From the IMG/VR virus record IMGVR_UViG_3300020169_000031, positions 1-43,050 of that record: a stretch of 43,050 bases of DNA; one strand, written 5' to 3'. The stretch is from a virus. Made by a program: the position numbers and the translations under genes. The notes under the pieces are model-generated. The model made no database searches. It was not told the origin of the DNA and worked only from the letters and a program-made list of their open reading frames with translations. Shown piece after piece: positions 7,642-15,665 of the stretch (position 1 is the first letter of the stretch; each line of letters begins with the position of its first letter).

Positions 7642-8037
7642 TTATACCTCTGTTAGTTTGTATTTCTTTCCATCAATCTCGACAACCTTTGCGGAAAGTG
7701 TTTGGGCGCATGGGGTGCTGGGTGGCTTGGTTGGTGTGACTAGCCAGTGTTCATCTTCGGTCAGTTGTTGTCCATCTAAGAACCACATTTTGTCTCCGCT
7801 GGCCCTCTCAACAGCCGGGCCATCTTCACGGTGACGCTTTCCGTTTAGATACCATTCTTTGGTTCCGCTGGCATACTCAACAGCAGGACCATCTTCACGG
7901 TGAAGCTTGTCGTTTAGCCGCCATTCTTTGTATCCGTTGGCCCTCTCAACAGCAGGACCATCTTCACGGTGAAGCTTGCCGTTTAGGTACCACACTTTGC
8001 TTCCGTTGGACCATGCTTTTACTTTATATTCAATCAT
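7642..8037 (-). CDS. MORN-like tandem repeat protein
   Basis: 131 residues from the ATG at 8037, one base after the purA stop; a longer in-frame start at 8127 would lie inside purA. Residues 11-79 are three 23-residue repeats of the form NGxKxWYLNGKLHREDGPAVE, and a fourth degenerate copy runs to about 100. These resemble the short beta-hairpin repeats (MORN-like, W-x-x-N-G-K) found in many phage and giant-virus proteins. The C-terminus has KVVEIDGKKYKLTEV, a further hairpin. The likely role is binding a partner protein or surface; nothing in the sequence says which. Confidence 0.85.
   Translation of the reverse strand: MIEYKVKAWSNGSKVWYLNGKLHREDGPAVERANGYKEWRLNDKLHREDGPAVEYASGTKEWYLNGKRHREDGPAVERASGDKMWFLDGQQLTEDEHWLVTPTKPPSTPCAQTLSAKVVEIDGKKYKLTEV
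7801..8007 (-). repeat. Three tandem 69-bp coding repeats
   Basis: Three 69-bp units encode the 23-residue repeats; the stretch GACCATCTTCACGGTGA recurs on the plus strand at 69-base spacing near 7889 and 7958, and with one change near 7820. The DNA similarity suggests recent duplication or homogenisation. Confidence 0.85.
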
Positions 8038-8038
8038 T

Positions 8039-9079
8039 TTATGCTGCCTCCTGTGAAAGAATAGAATAGGGGTTGTCTGAGAAGTAAACTCGTGGAACGC
8101 CGCATTGTTCGGCAACGTTTGATACACGATGGCGGAAGTCGCTTTCCCACTCTTCGTCTCCCATTACCTCACGCATAACATCCATCTTGTTGATCACGAG
8201 GTCAGTTACACCATTCATTCTACACGATTTAGCGAGAAAGTCAAGATCAATCCAGTTTGTTTGGCGCTTTCTTCCTGTGGTTGCTCCAAACTCTTGGCCG
8301 GCCTCTTGTAGTTGTCCTAAAAGAGGATCGTCACCTTGGAAATTTTTTGCTCCAACATAAGTTTCATAAACCTTCGCAGCACCCCAAACACGGTTGATTG
8401 CTTGTGGTGGAATACCGTTCAGAAGCGCACCAGCCGTCGTACAGTGGCTTGATGTAACATAAGGGTAATCACCCCAGTCAATGTCAATACCAAAGCCTTG
8501 TGCGCCCTCACAGAGCACATAAGTGTTTTTGTCGCTATAAAACTCTTCGTAAAGATCAATAACCAAATCTTTCATAAAGGCCAGCTCACCTACAAAAGAG
8601 CATCCACCAGCATGTACGCCACTTCGACCATATTTATCACGATAAGCAGGACCACAACCTCTTCTAGTCGTTCCAATCTTTTCGTCTCTTTTATCTTCAT
8701 TTTTATGTTCCTTTGTAATAATGTGTGCGTTTTGAGCAATGCGAAGGTTTGATACAACATCAATACCAGCCGCCTCAAGATCTTTGATTTCTTGTAGGAG
8801 GGCATAGGGGTCAATAACGCATCCGTTGCCAATAATAGATTTGATCCCAAAGAACACTCCACTAGGAATGTGATGAGTTACAAGCTTTTGGCCTTCATGA
8901 TAGATTGTATGACCGGCATTTGGACCGCCGCCAAACCTCATAACGTGAGTGTAATTGCCGTTCTTACATAGATCGTGTGTAATTTTTCCCTTACCACAAT
9001 CACCATACTGAAGCCCAACAACAACATCTGCTGTGATTTCGCCGGCTGGCTTTACGCCGCCCATTGTTTCTCTATACAT
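8039..9079 (-). CDS. purA: Adenylosuccinate synthetase, short form
   Basis: 346 residues from the ATG at 9079, chosen because AAGGAG lies just before it; the frame is open further upstream but that part overlaps another gene. Motifs: VVGLQYGDCGKGK near 26 (P-loop, catalytic Asp in the place of E. coli Asp13), GGPNAGHT near 53 with the catalytic His, IPSGVFFGIKSIIGNG near 74, IGTTRRGCGPAY near 137, EGAQGFGIDIDWGDYPYVTSS near 205, GATTGRKRQ near 275 and the NKMD guanine motif near 305. It condenses IMP and Asp using GTP. It is about 85 residues shorter than the usual bacterial enzyme, the size of phage PurZ, but keeps the Asp that PurZ proteins replace. Confidence 0.92.
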   Translation of the reverse strand: MYRETMGGVKPAGEITADVVVGLQYGDCGKGKITHDLCKNGNYTHVMRFGGGPNAGHTIYHEGQKLVTHHIPSGVFFGIKSIIGNGCVIDPYALLQEIKDLEAAGIDVVSNLRIAQNAHIITKEHKNEDKRDEKIGTTRRGCGPAYRDKYGRSGVHAGGCSFVGELAFMKDLVIDLYEEFYSDKNTYVLCEGAQGFGIDIDWGDYPYVTSSHCTTAGALLNGIPPQAINRVWGAAKVYETYVGAKNFQGDDPLLGQLQEAGQEFGATTGRKRQTNWIDLDFLAKSCRMNGVTDLVINKMDVMREVMGDEEWESDFRHRVSNVAEQCGVPRVYFSDNPYSILSQEAA

Positions 9080-9125
9080 TCTCACTCCTTTTATTTCTTT
9101 TACGTTTTGGTAAGTATTTTTCATG

Positions 9126-9590
9126 TTAATAAGGGCCGTTCGGTTCTCCAACATCCTCCATCCAATGGCCGCACGCCCTTGCCCAATCATCTTGCAAGGA
9201 AATTGTGTTTTCGGCGGCCTCTCTGAACCCGTCGTCAGCGTGAACTCTATGCCAATGTTTTTTCTGCGGGTCCCACCAGAAGCCATGTTCTTTAAGCGCC
9301 TGGACCACGAGATCTCCCGGCCAATTGACAAAGGAAATATAGTCTCGCTTGTGTCTAGTGCCTGGTACGAGCCTGGTTTTAAAGTTGATGGTATTGCGTT
9401 CGCTAACTGGAATAAATCCCATTTTGCTAATAACGTCAAGCATGGAATGGTGGTGCTTCTTTGTTCTACCTTTCTCCTTTTTAGCGGAGAGTTCATTTTT
9501 TTCGTCACAGCAGGGATTGGGGCATGATCGCCATCCGAACACCCCCGGATCAGCAAGGCATTCCCCGTCCCAATAATCATTAAGATACAT
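9126..9590 (-). CDS. Unknown protein with Cys and Trp-rich motifs
   Basis: 154 residues; the start is supported by AAAGGAGAAAAGAAA directly before the ATG. The N-terminal half has FGWRSCPNPCCDE, a cluster of three Cys that could bind a metal, followed by a basic KKEKGRTKKHHH run. The C-terminal half has ALKEHGFWWDPQKKHWHR, a pattern seen in small phage proteins (helix, then a W-D-x-x-x-K-x-W hairpin), then a helix ending WMEDVGEPNGPY. I do not recognise the family. It sits directly before purA. Confidence 0.75.
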   Translation of the reverse strand: MYLNDYWDGECLADPGVFGWRSCPNPCCDEKNELSAKKEKGRTKKHHHSMLDVISKMGFIPVSERNTINFKTRLVPGTRHKRDYISFVNWPGDLVVQALKEHGFWWDPQKKHWHRVHADDGFREAAENTISLQDDWARACGHWMEDVGEPNGPY

Positions 9591-9603
9591 TTTCTTTTCT
9601 CCT

Positions 9604-9861
9604 TTATTCTGTAAGTCCGAGTCGGTTGTATTTTTTTAGGACTTTTTCGATAACGTATTCGTGCGCAGGCTCTGAAGAGAATGCGACAACCAAGTCTATC
9701 CAATCCACAACCTCTCCCTCGGCGTTGGCATAGAATGCCGCCGTTTCGTACGAAGCGACGACCTTGTCTGAGAAGGATGTTTGGATATACACACCATCAG
9801 GCATTTGCCATAACTTTCTATTGCTGTCAATGTCTTTTATAAACCTTGCGTTAGTTTTCAC
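9604..9861 (-). CDS. Small hypothetical protein
   Basis: 85 residues. It starts with GTG at 9861 in a GTGA overlap with the stop of the preceding gene, so translation depends on that gene. The sequence has a strand-rich N-terminus (LWQMPDGVYIQTSFSDKVVA) and a helical C-terminus (HEYVIEKVLKKYNRLGL). No recognised motif. Confidence 0.65.
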   Translation of the reverse strand: MKTNARFIKDIDSNRKLWQMPDGVYIQTSFSDKVVASYETAAFYANAEGEVVDWIDLVVAFSSEPAHEYVIEKVLKKYNRLGLTE

Positions 9862-10145
9862 TGGGCGGTCGTATCAGACTGCTTGCTTTGATGAAGAGCC
9901 TCAATAAGAGCCTCGGCGTTTACATTGATCAACTTAGAACAGCGAATCCATTCAGTTTCTGGGTTGTAATCTTCTCTTCGGATCTCCAACAAGCTCTCAA
10001 GGTTTGTTTCGATCCCTTGTCGTGCCTCTGTCGGAACCCAATCTACCCGAGCAAAAAGCCATCCGTTCTCCTTCTTTGTTTCGCTGACTGTGCCAACAAG
10101 CAAAGAGTTTCCTTGGACCTGCATTACTGTATCATTAATAATCAT
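9858..10145 (-). CDS. Small beta-barrel-like protein
   Basis: 95 residues from the ATG at 10145, preceded by AGGAG. The first 40 residues (VMQVQGNSLLVGTVSETKKE then LFARVDWVP) alternate strands and turns in the manner of a small SH3/KOW-like barrel, with a G-x-V turn and a closing R-V-D-W strand. The rest is helical. The same arrangement recurs in the genes at 10174-10374, 10483-10809 and 26207-26602. Function unknown. Confidence 0.65.
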   Translation of the reverse strand: MIINDTVMQVQGNSLLVGTVSETKKENGWLFARVDWVPTEARQGIETNLESLLEIRREDYNPETEWIRCSKLINVNAEALIEALHQSKQSDTTAQ

Positions 10146-10173
10146 TTTTCTCCTATTAGTTATTTCCATTGTT

Positions 10174-10374
10174 TTATTCACTGATCAAGTATAGTCTTTT
10201 ATCAAACCTACTTATTGTATTGGGGGTCAATACTTTCTTATCTTTTCTTCCAAACCAATCAACACGAATAATGTGTGAGGTTCGAGGATCGCTGCTGCCT
10301 CCAACGACGATCCCGTAATCGCCACGAGGGCTGTCCCAGCCAACGAGCGATCCGATTCTAATTTCGGTGTCCAT
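10174..10374 (-). CDS. Small beta-barrel-like protein
   Basis: 66 residues from an ATG at 10374 after GGAGG. The whole protein is strand-rich: IRIGSLVGWDSPRGDYGIVVGG, then HIIRVDWFGRKDKKVL. The G-x-V-V-G turn and the I-R-V-D-W strand match its two neighbours and suggest a shared SH3-like fold. A promoter lies about 37-66 bases upstream, so this gene begins a transcription unit that leads into the purA operon. Function unknown. Confidence 0.65.
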   Translation of the reverse strand: MDTEIRIGSLVGWDSPRGDYGIVVGGSSDPRTSHIIRVDWFGRKDKKVLTPNTISRFDKRLYLISE

Positions 10375-10410
10375 ACGCCTCCGAGCGTTGTTTTTCCACG
10401 ATAGAGCCGT

Positions 10411-10440
10411 ATTATACCACGGTTCAGGGCCGGATGTCAA
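10411..10440 (-). promoter_or_regulatory. Sigma70-type promoter
   Basis: Minus-strand TTGACA (10440-10435) and TATAAT (10416-10411) with an 18-base spacer. It lies between the genes ending at 10483 and starting at 10374 and would drive the operon from the small barrel protein through purA, dut and onward. Confidence 0.85.
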
Positions 10441-10482
10441 GCATTCCGTGCCCGCCGTGGGGTTGAATATAATACTAGTGGT

Positions 10483-10809
10483 TTATTCTTTTCCGGCTAA
10501 AAACCTTGCAGCGTAAGCCGAAACACACATCCTTTGCAACCTAGGGAGAGCATTATAGTCCTCCCGGTAAAGTTCACTTAGGCTTTCAAAAAGCTCTTCT
10601 GGATCAAATACAACTAGTTTTTCACCGTCAACCCACTCTAGATCTTCGTCTTGGCTGCAATTGTTTGTGCTGCTTCCGGAAGACACAGGCCTGATCCAAT
10701 GCACTCTTGCACTGATGGGCCTATAAAAACTACTTTCTTTCACCTCTTTGACTTCTCCTAGGTAGATCGCACCTTCTTGAAGCTTGATTACTTTTTGGCC
10801 CTTCTCCAC
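10483..10809 (-). CDS. Small beta-barrel-like protein
   Basis: 108 residues. The N-terminal 50 residues (GQKVIKLQEGAIYLGEVKEV, then ISARVHWIRP) repeat the strand-turn pattern of the two following genes, with G-x-V and A-R-V-H-W. The C-terminal half is helical and ends in an Ala/Arg-rich helix (MCVSAYAARFLAGKE). It follows dnaE closely and lies before a promoter. Function unknown. Confidence 0.65.
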   Translation of the reverse strand: MEKGQKVIKLQEGAIYLGEVKEVKESSFYRPISARVHWIRPVSSGSSTNNCSQDEDLEWVDGEKLVVFDPEELFESLSELYREDYNALPRLQRMCVSAYAARFLAGKE

Positions 10810-10848
10810 ACTTCCTCCTTTGTCTTAGTTAGTTGGCTGATGTTCTTA

Positions 10849-13800
10849 TCAGGAAAGCAACTTGAAGCGATGTTTGATTGAGCGAGTTGAAAAGCCCCAG
10901 TTGTCGCAATAGTCAAGCTTTGCTGCGTAGGGTCTGTTTAGATGAACAACATCATTCTTTTGGACAGCCCAGCACTTGATTGCGATCATCTCACTGTTGC
11001 TGTCTGTAACATCAACAATCCAGTATGTTTTTCCTTTCTTTGTCTTGCGCTCAGTTACTTTGCGAGGAATGAACCAGCAAACCAAAAGCTCAGGATCGAA
11101 CTCAGAGATAGGGGGCACACCTTGATGGTGAAGATCTTGGAGCAAGTTATCATCAACAACTAGCGACATTGGGAACACCCCGGTCAGATCTGAGAGATAC
11201 TCAATCCTTTCAACATCTGAGAAGTCCTTTTCGGGAGCATACTCTTTGATGTTCTCGGCTAGTTTATCGTGTGACTTTTGGATCTTCTTATAGATCTTTG
11301 GCCGATCGACACACACAGCAGACCAAAAGTGTTTCAGTCCTGTAAACCTTTCATCGACCAAAGAGTTTAGAGCCTGAGCCCGACAAAGAACATCGAGCGC
11401 TTTCTTGTTTAGCTTGGAGTATGAAATCTCTTCTGAAAAGATAAGGTCTTCTACTTTGTGAAATGGGCGATGAGCCATAATTTCATTGATAGCAGCGTCA
11501 CCCAACCCCTTGATAGAAGATAGTGGCTGATAAAGAGTTTGACCATCTTGAGAGATTTCCCAGCAACGACCGGAAGAGTTGATGCTGATCTTCTCTACAT
11601 TAAATCCTGCTCCTTTCGCTGTCGCAATCGCTGCTTCCTTTTTCGCATCCGGTTCGTTATCCAAAAACGCAGCGGTCCATTCGGATGGAAAATACTTATA
11701 AAGCCAAGCGCACTGATAGCTAATAACAGAATAACAAACAGCGTGAGACTTGTTAAAGCCGTAGCCAGAGAAGTACTCAAACTTTCTCCAAAGCTCTTCG
11801 CCGCCCTTATAACCCTTTTCATAACAGCCCTCCAAGAACTTTTGTTTAATGTCTGCTTTCTCCTTCATCTTCTTTTCAGAGAGGCCCTTCTTTGTAAGCA
11901 ACTTTCTAAGCTTGTTTCCATCATCAAGAGTAAGGCCCTTTCCAAGTTCAGCAGCCAACTGAGCAATCTGCTCCTGGAAAATCATAAAGCCGTATGTTGG
12001 CTCCAAGATCGTGCGAATGATTGGATGGTCGTACTTGATGTACTGAGGGCTTTCCTTTGCTGCGATATAATCTTTATCAACACCAGCCGAAAGAGGCCCA
12101 GGTCGATAAATGGAAGTCACGGCGGAAAGATCAATAATGGACTCTACTTTTGAGTTTGAGCAAAGCTTTTGTGCTCCTTCATTGGCGAATTGGAAGATGC
12201 CGGCCCACTTTCCTGCTTGGAAAATGTCATTGTATACTTCTGCATCGTCTAGATCGATCTTGTCCGGATGAAGGTTTTTATCATAAAAGTCTCGGATCTG
12301 ATCGAACGTTGGCTCTTCAATGCCGTGATGCCTACGAAGAATGTGATAGATCGCACCTTCCATAATGGCTAGTGTTGTTAGGCCAAGAACATCAAACTTG
12401 ATAAAGCCAAGTGGCTCCAAGTGGCGAACGTTTTGTCCTTCTGACCACGGGGTTTGTACAACTCCACCAGATGCGATAAGGGGCATCCACTTCTTTAGAT
12501 CGTCTCCAACAACAACACCACCGGCGTGCCTAGAAAGAGAACGGACTTGTCCTAATAAAGCACTAAGGCGCTCACCAACTTCAGGATACTTTGCTAGGAA
12601 ACTCTGTAAGCTTTCGGAATAGAGAACTGTTTCTTCATAAGTTGGTACATACATACCGGCAGTCATACCGTGCGCTGCCTTTGCTAGTGGCGTGGCTTCC
12701 TTGATCATAACAGAAGTTACTTTGTTGACCTCTGTGAAGGGAATACCATAGAACTTTGAGACATCTTTGATTAGAGATCTTAGTTTGAGAGTGTTGAAGT
12801 TTGAGATTGGTACAACCGAATCCTCACCCCATTCTTTTGCCAACACTTCTTTGATCTCCATACTGCGTGAGACATCAAAGTCAATATCCGGATAGTCTGT
12901 TGCGTCTTTCGTCATAAAACGAGAGAACAAAAGCCCGTGCTTGATTGGATCGATCTGTGTAATCTTTAGCACATAAGCCAAAAGAGAGCCTGCTGCTGAA
13001 CCACGACCTGGGCCTGAAAGCATCATCTCGTTGGCTCTATCAGCAATTGCCTTCATTGTAAGAAAGTATTTTGCAAAACCTCGCTCTTTGATTACTTCTA
13101 TCTCTTCACGGATCCTGGCAACATACTCGTCATTATCAGCGAGGCCAAACTCTGTCATTCCTTCAATCGCTAGTTTCACCAACTGGCTATCAGCTGTTTC
13201 ACTTTCCGGCACAACAAAGTCAGGAAGGCGAACTTCAGCATCCGGCTCAAAGTCAGAAATCAGTTCGTGTGTGATCCAGTGAGTTCTTTCAATACTACCA
13301 CGGACTAGATCATCATCGTAAGTTTCTCCAACTTCAGCAGAATAGTCTTTGTATGCCTGCCACATCTGATCGCCATTCTTAGGATACAGCTCATACCCAA
13401 CTTCCTCTAAGGTTTCAGGGATGCTGATCTCATAGTCTGGATTGGACTTTCTGTTCATCCAACCCAAGTTCCTGTAAAGCAAGCGGTCCTTCCAAAGCTC
13501 TGGGCTGGGATAGTGTGCATCCGCAGTTGATACAAGCTCAATGTTTAGTTCTTGAGCCACAGCAATAATAATCTTGTTTAGTCTGTGCTGCTCTGGGATA
13601 GAGTTCCACTGTAGTTCTAGAAAGAATCGCTCTCCAAAGATCTCAAGCATTTCTTTGGATTGGCTTACCGCTTCTGCGATGATCTCCTCATCAGATTGAT
13701 CTAACATCTGCCACATAATCTTAGCAATGTATCCGCCAAGACAAGCAGAAGTTACAATAACCCCTTCGGAGTGCTCACGAAGAAGATCGTAATCCATTCT

Positions 13801-14292
13801 GGGATATCGATAATAGTTGTCCCCTTGGTGTGACTTAGAGACAAGCGAGAAAAGATTGTTTAGACCGGTCTGGTTCTGCGCCAAGAGCACAAGGTGACGT
13901 CGGTGATTGATTGGAGAGTTTCTTGAACGAGTCGATCCCTCATCCTCAATAGACATTCCTTCAGCCTTGGCCAGCTTCTTTGCTTGCTTCTTGTCTTCTT
14001 CGATACGAAGCTTTTCTTCTTTCCAATCTTTGATCGAAGGATGGAAGTAAGCCTCAACCCCATACACGGCCTTAAACTCTTTTCCTTCGTTCTTCATCTT
14101 CTTCCAATGAAGGTATTGATGAGAAAAGCCGTTCATGTTTCCATGATCGGTTAGAGCAACAGCATCACACCCATTGTTGTAGCTGAAGTCCATGTGCTCA
14201 TCCGGATAGCCTAGAGCGTCAAAAGGAGATCCAACACAAGAGTGCCCATGTAAGTTTACAAATTTAAGTTTTGATTCAGTTCTTTCTTTCAT
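10849..14292 (-). CDS. dnaE: DNA polymerase III alpha subunit (family C, DnaE type)
   Basis: 1147 residues, full length for DnaE. The N-terminal PHP domain begins FVNLHGHSCVGSPFDALGYP and continues with VALTDHGNMNG. The polymerase palm has SGPGRGSAAGSLLAYVL near 430 and DYPDIDFDVSRS near 464, where two of the catalytic Asp sit (PDIDFD). Further on are GGVVVGDD, the fingers segment EPTYGFMIFQEQIAQ and the YGFNKSHAVCYSVISYQCAWLK-type region near 865. The C-terminal 90 residues hold an OB-fold (KGKTYWIVDVTDSNSEMIAIKCW). This is the replicative polymerase type of bacteria and is unusual in a T4-like phage, where family B is typical. A second, family A polymerase is at 29859-31043. Confidence 0.97.
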   Translation of the reverse strand: MKERTESKLKFVNLHGHSCVGSPFDALGYPDEHMDFSYNNGCDAVALTDHGNMNGFSHQYLHWKKMKNEGKEFKAVYGVEAYFHPSIKDWKEEKLRIEEDKKQAKKLAKAEGMSIEDEGSTRSRNSPINHRRHLVLLAQNQTGLNNLFSLVSKSHQGDNYYRYPRMDYDLLREHSEGVIVTSACLGGYIAKIMWQMLDQSDEEIIAEAVSQSKEMLEIFGERFFLELQWNSIPEQHRLNKIIIAVAQELNIELVSTADAHYPSPELWKDRLLYRNLGWMNRKSNPDYEISIPETLEEVGYELYPKNGDQMWQAYKDYSAEVGETYDDDLVRGSIERTHWITHELISDFEPDAEVRLPDFVVPESETADSQLVKLAIEGMTEFGLADNDEYVARIREEIEVIKERGFAKYFLTMKAIADRANEMMLSGPGRGSAAGSLLAYVLKITQIDPIKHGLLFSRFMTKDATDYPDIDFDVSRSMEIKEVLAKEWGEDSVVPISNFNTLKLRSLIKDVSKFYGIPFTEVNKVTSVMIKEATPLAKAAHGMTAGMYVPTYEETVLYSESLQSFLAKYPEVGERLSALLGQVRSLSRHAGGVVVGDDLKKWMPLIASGGVVQTPWSEGQNVRHLEPLGFIKFDVLGLTTLAIMEGAIYHILRRHHGIEEPTFDQIRDFYDKNLHPDKIDLDDAEVYNDIFQAGKWAGIFQFANEGAQKLCSNSKVESIIDLSAVTSIYRPGPLSAGVDKDYIAAKESPQYIKYDHPIIRTILEPTYGFMIFQEQIAQLAAELGKGLTLDDGNKLRKLLTKKGLSEKKMKEKADIKQKFLEGCYEKGYKGGEELWRKFEYFSGYGFNKSHAVCYSVISYQCAWLYKYFPSEWTAAFLDNEPDAKKEAAIATAKGAGFNVEKISINSSGRCWEISQDGQTLYQPLSSIKGLGDAAINEIMAHRPFHKVEDLIFSEEISYSKLNKKALDVLCRAQALNSLVDERFTGLKHFWSAVCVDRPKIYKKIQKSHDKLAENIKEYAPEKDFSDVERIEYLSDLTGVFPMSLVVDDNLLQDLHHQGVPPISEFDPELLVCWFIPRKVTERKTKKGKTYWIVDVTDSNSEMIAIKCWAVQKNDVVHLNRPYAAKLDYCDNWGFSTRSIKHRFKLLS

Positions 14293-14303
14293 TCTTCTCC
14301 TTT

Positions 14304-14543
14304 TTATGTAATTTCGCCAGACACGAGAGTTTTCTTAATCTCTGTGATTGGGGCTCTCGACAAGGCAAAATAAAGCTTCATTTCTTCATCTTCTGCCAAG
14401 TCTTGTTTAAGTTCTTTAATCAAAACAGAAATCAGTTTGTTTAGATTCTTCTTTCTTTCTGTCTTCTTTCTTGGTGCGTCCATCATCTTTCGAAGTGTAT
14501 TCAAGCTTGATTCACGCACCGTTCTATCATTTAGTTCTGCCAT
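14304..14543 (-). CDS. Small helical protein before dnaE
   Basis: 79 residues from the ATG at 14543, preceded by GGAGGAGTG. Almost all helical, basic in the middle (PRKKTERKKNLNKLI) and acidic later (LAEDEEMKLYF). It lies 12 bases before dnaE and after the tRNA gene. A role with the polymerase is possible from position alone. Confidence 0.65.
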   Translation of the reverse strand: MAELNDRTVRESSLNTLRKMMDAPRKKTERKKNLNKLISVLIKELKQDLAEDEEMKLYFALSRAPITEIKKTLVSGEIT

Positions 14544-14560
14544 CACTCCTCCTTATCTAA

Positions 14561-14632
14561 AGCCGCCGATCGGATTTGAACCGATAGCCTACGCATTACA
14601 AGTGCGTTGCTCTGCCGTTGAGCTACGGCGGC
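14561..14632 (-). tRNA. tRNA-Thr (anticodon UGU)
   Basis: The minus strand gives a full cloverleaf of 72 bases: acceptor GCCGCCG paired with CGGCGGC, D arm TAGCTC...GAGCA, anticodon stem ACGCA/TGCGT around the loop CTTGTAA (anticodon TGT, reading ACA and other Thr codons), and T arm ATCGG-TTCAAAT-CCGAT. The CCA end is not encoded. It lies between dnaE's leader gene and a copy of the DnaA-box repeat. A single tRNA here is likely to help translation of phage codons that the host reads poorly. Confidence 0.96.
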
Positions 14633-14648
14633 GTTCCGGGTCCATCTA

Positions 14649-14698
14649 TTAGACGAACGAGCCGAGGATCTTATCCACACTCACGTGCGTTTTTTCGG
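14649..14698 (+). repeat. DnaA-box repeat, copy A
   Basis: About 50 bases starting TTAGACGAACGAGCC and containing the consensus DnaA box TTATCCACA at 14671-14679, ending in a T run. Forty-seven bases are identical to copy B at 16271. Strand is given for the DnaA box. It lies between the methyltransferase stop and the tRNA. Confidence 0.9.
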
Positions 14699-14699
14699 A

Positions 14700-15665
14700 C
14701 TACTGGCTGCATAGCTCATTTTTCCTCTTTGTTTGTTGTGGTTCTAAACTTTCTAGAAAAACTTCTTTTGCTTTTTCGTTGACGTCGATTACCATATATT
14801 GTCGACCCAAGTTTAAAGCGGCTCGGGCAGTTGTGCCTGACCCTCCAAAGGGGTCTAGCACGCTGTCTCCCTCATTGCTGTAAAGATAGATAATCCTTTC
14901 TAATAGTTTAACGGGCTTTTGTGTTGGATAGTCTAGTTTCTCATTGCCTTGTATTTGAGGAATGTCTAACCACAAGTCTTTTATTGGGATCCCGTCCATC
15001 TCATCCAAGTATCTTTTGATTCTAGGTATACCCTTAGCATTGTAAACCAACCTTTCATTATGATGAAGGTGTTTCATTTTCTCTTCTAACACATACCACT
15101 GCTTATGATGCCCATTCCAAGAATATCTCAAATTCTTTCTCGGGTTTACATCTGGTTGTGAATTATGTATTGCTGTCGTAACGAACCAACGTCCTGTTTT
15201 TTCACATCTCTTTGCGGATGACCTTTTCTTGTATTTTTCATCATACGGAAGATATAGGGGATTATAAATAGATTTTTTAGATTTCGAATAAACGATTATT
15301 GTATCGTGATATCTTCCTAGTTGCTTTTTGTTTTTTGCATTTCCGCCACTTTTCCAGGCTATTTCGTTTCGGAATAGTTTCTGACCAAAAACATCATCCA
15401 GAACAAGACGAACATAGTGGCTGTTTTTTGGTTCTACGTGAACAATAATGTTGCCATCTTTCTTTAAGATCCTGTGGCATTCTTTGATTCTTGGCGCTAA
15501 AAACCCCTGTGCATACTCTGCCATAGATCCAAACTTGTCATCAAACTCTCCAAAGTTCCTACCGGTATTGTAAGGAGGATCTAGATAGACCATACTAATA
15601 CTTTCTTCTTCTAGCCCCTTCATCGCTTCTAGGCAATCTCCTACAAAAAAACTATTTTCTTTCAT
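14700..15665 (-). CDS. DNA methyltransferase, beta class (DPPY)
   Basis: 321 residues. Catalytic motif IV YLDPPYNTG is near residue 28 and precedes the AdoMet motif DPFGGSGTT near 271, the order of beta-class amino-methyltransferases (N6-adenine or N4-cytosine, as in type II enzymes and type III Mod). VGDCLEAMKGLEEESI at the N-terminus is motif III-like, and a variable region between 130 and 240 would recognise the target. It overlaps the nuclease-like gene by 14 bases, and the two genes lie between identical 47-bp repeats. The pair looks like a restriction-modification cassette. Confidence 0.93.
   Translation of the reverse strand: MKENSFFVGDCLEAMKGLEEESISMVYLDPPYNTGRNFGEFDDKFGSMAEYAQGFLAPRIKECHRILKKDGNIIVHVEPKNSHYVRLVLDDVFGQKLFRNEIAWKSGGNAKNKKQLGRYHDTIIVYSKSKKSIYNPLYLPYDEKYKKRSSAKRCEKTGRWFVTTAIHNSQPDVNPRKNLRYSWNGHHKQWYVLEEKMKHLHHNERLVYNAKGIPRIKRYLDEMDGIPIKDLWLDIPQIQGNEKLDYPTQKPVKLLERIIYLYSNEGDSVLDPFGGSGTTARAALNLGRQYMVIDVNEKAKEVFLESLEPQQTKRKNELCSQ

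Noticed and set aside
8039-9079. PurZ (diaminopurine) assignment
   Set aside because: Length fits, but the catalytic Asp typical of PurA is kept, and no other genes of the diaminopurine route (DatZ, MazZ) are seen in the window.
9080-9703. N-terminal extension of the purA frame
   Set aside because: It overlaps a gene (9126-9590) with its own ribosome binding site, and PurA homology starts only after the ATG at 9079.
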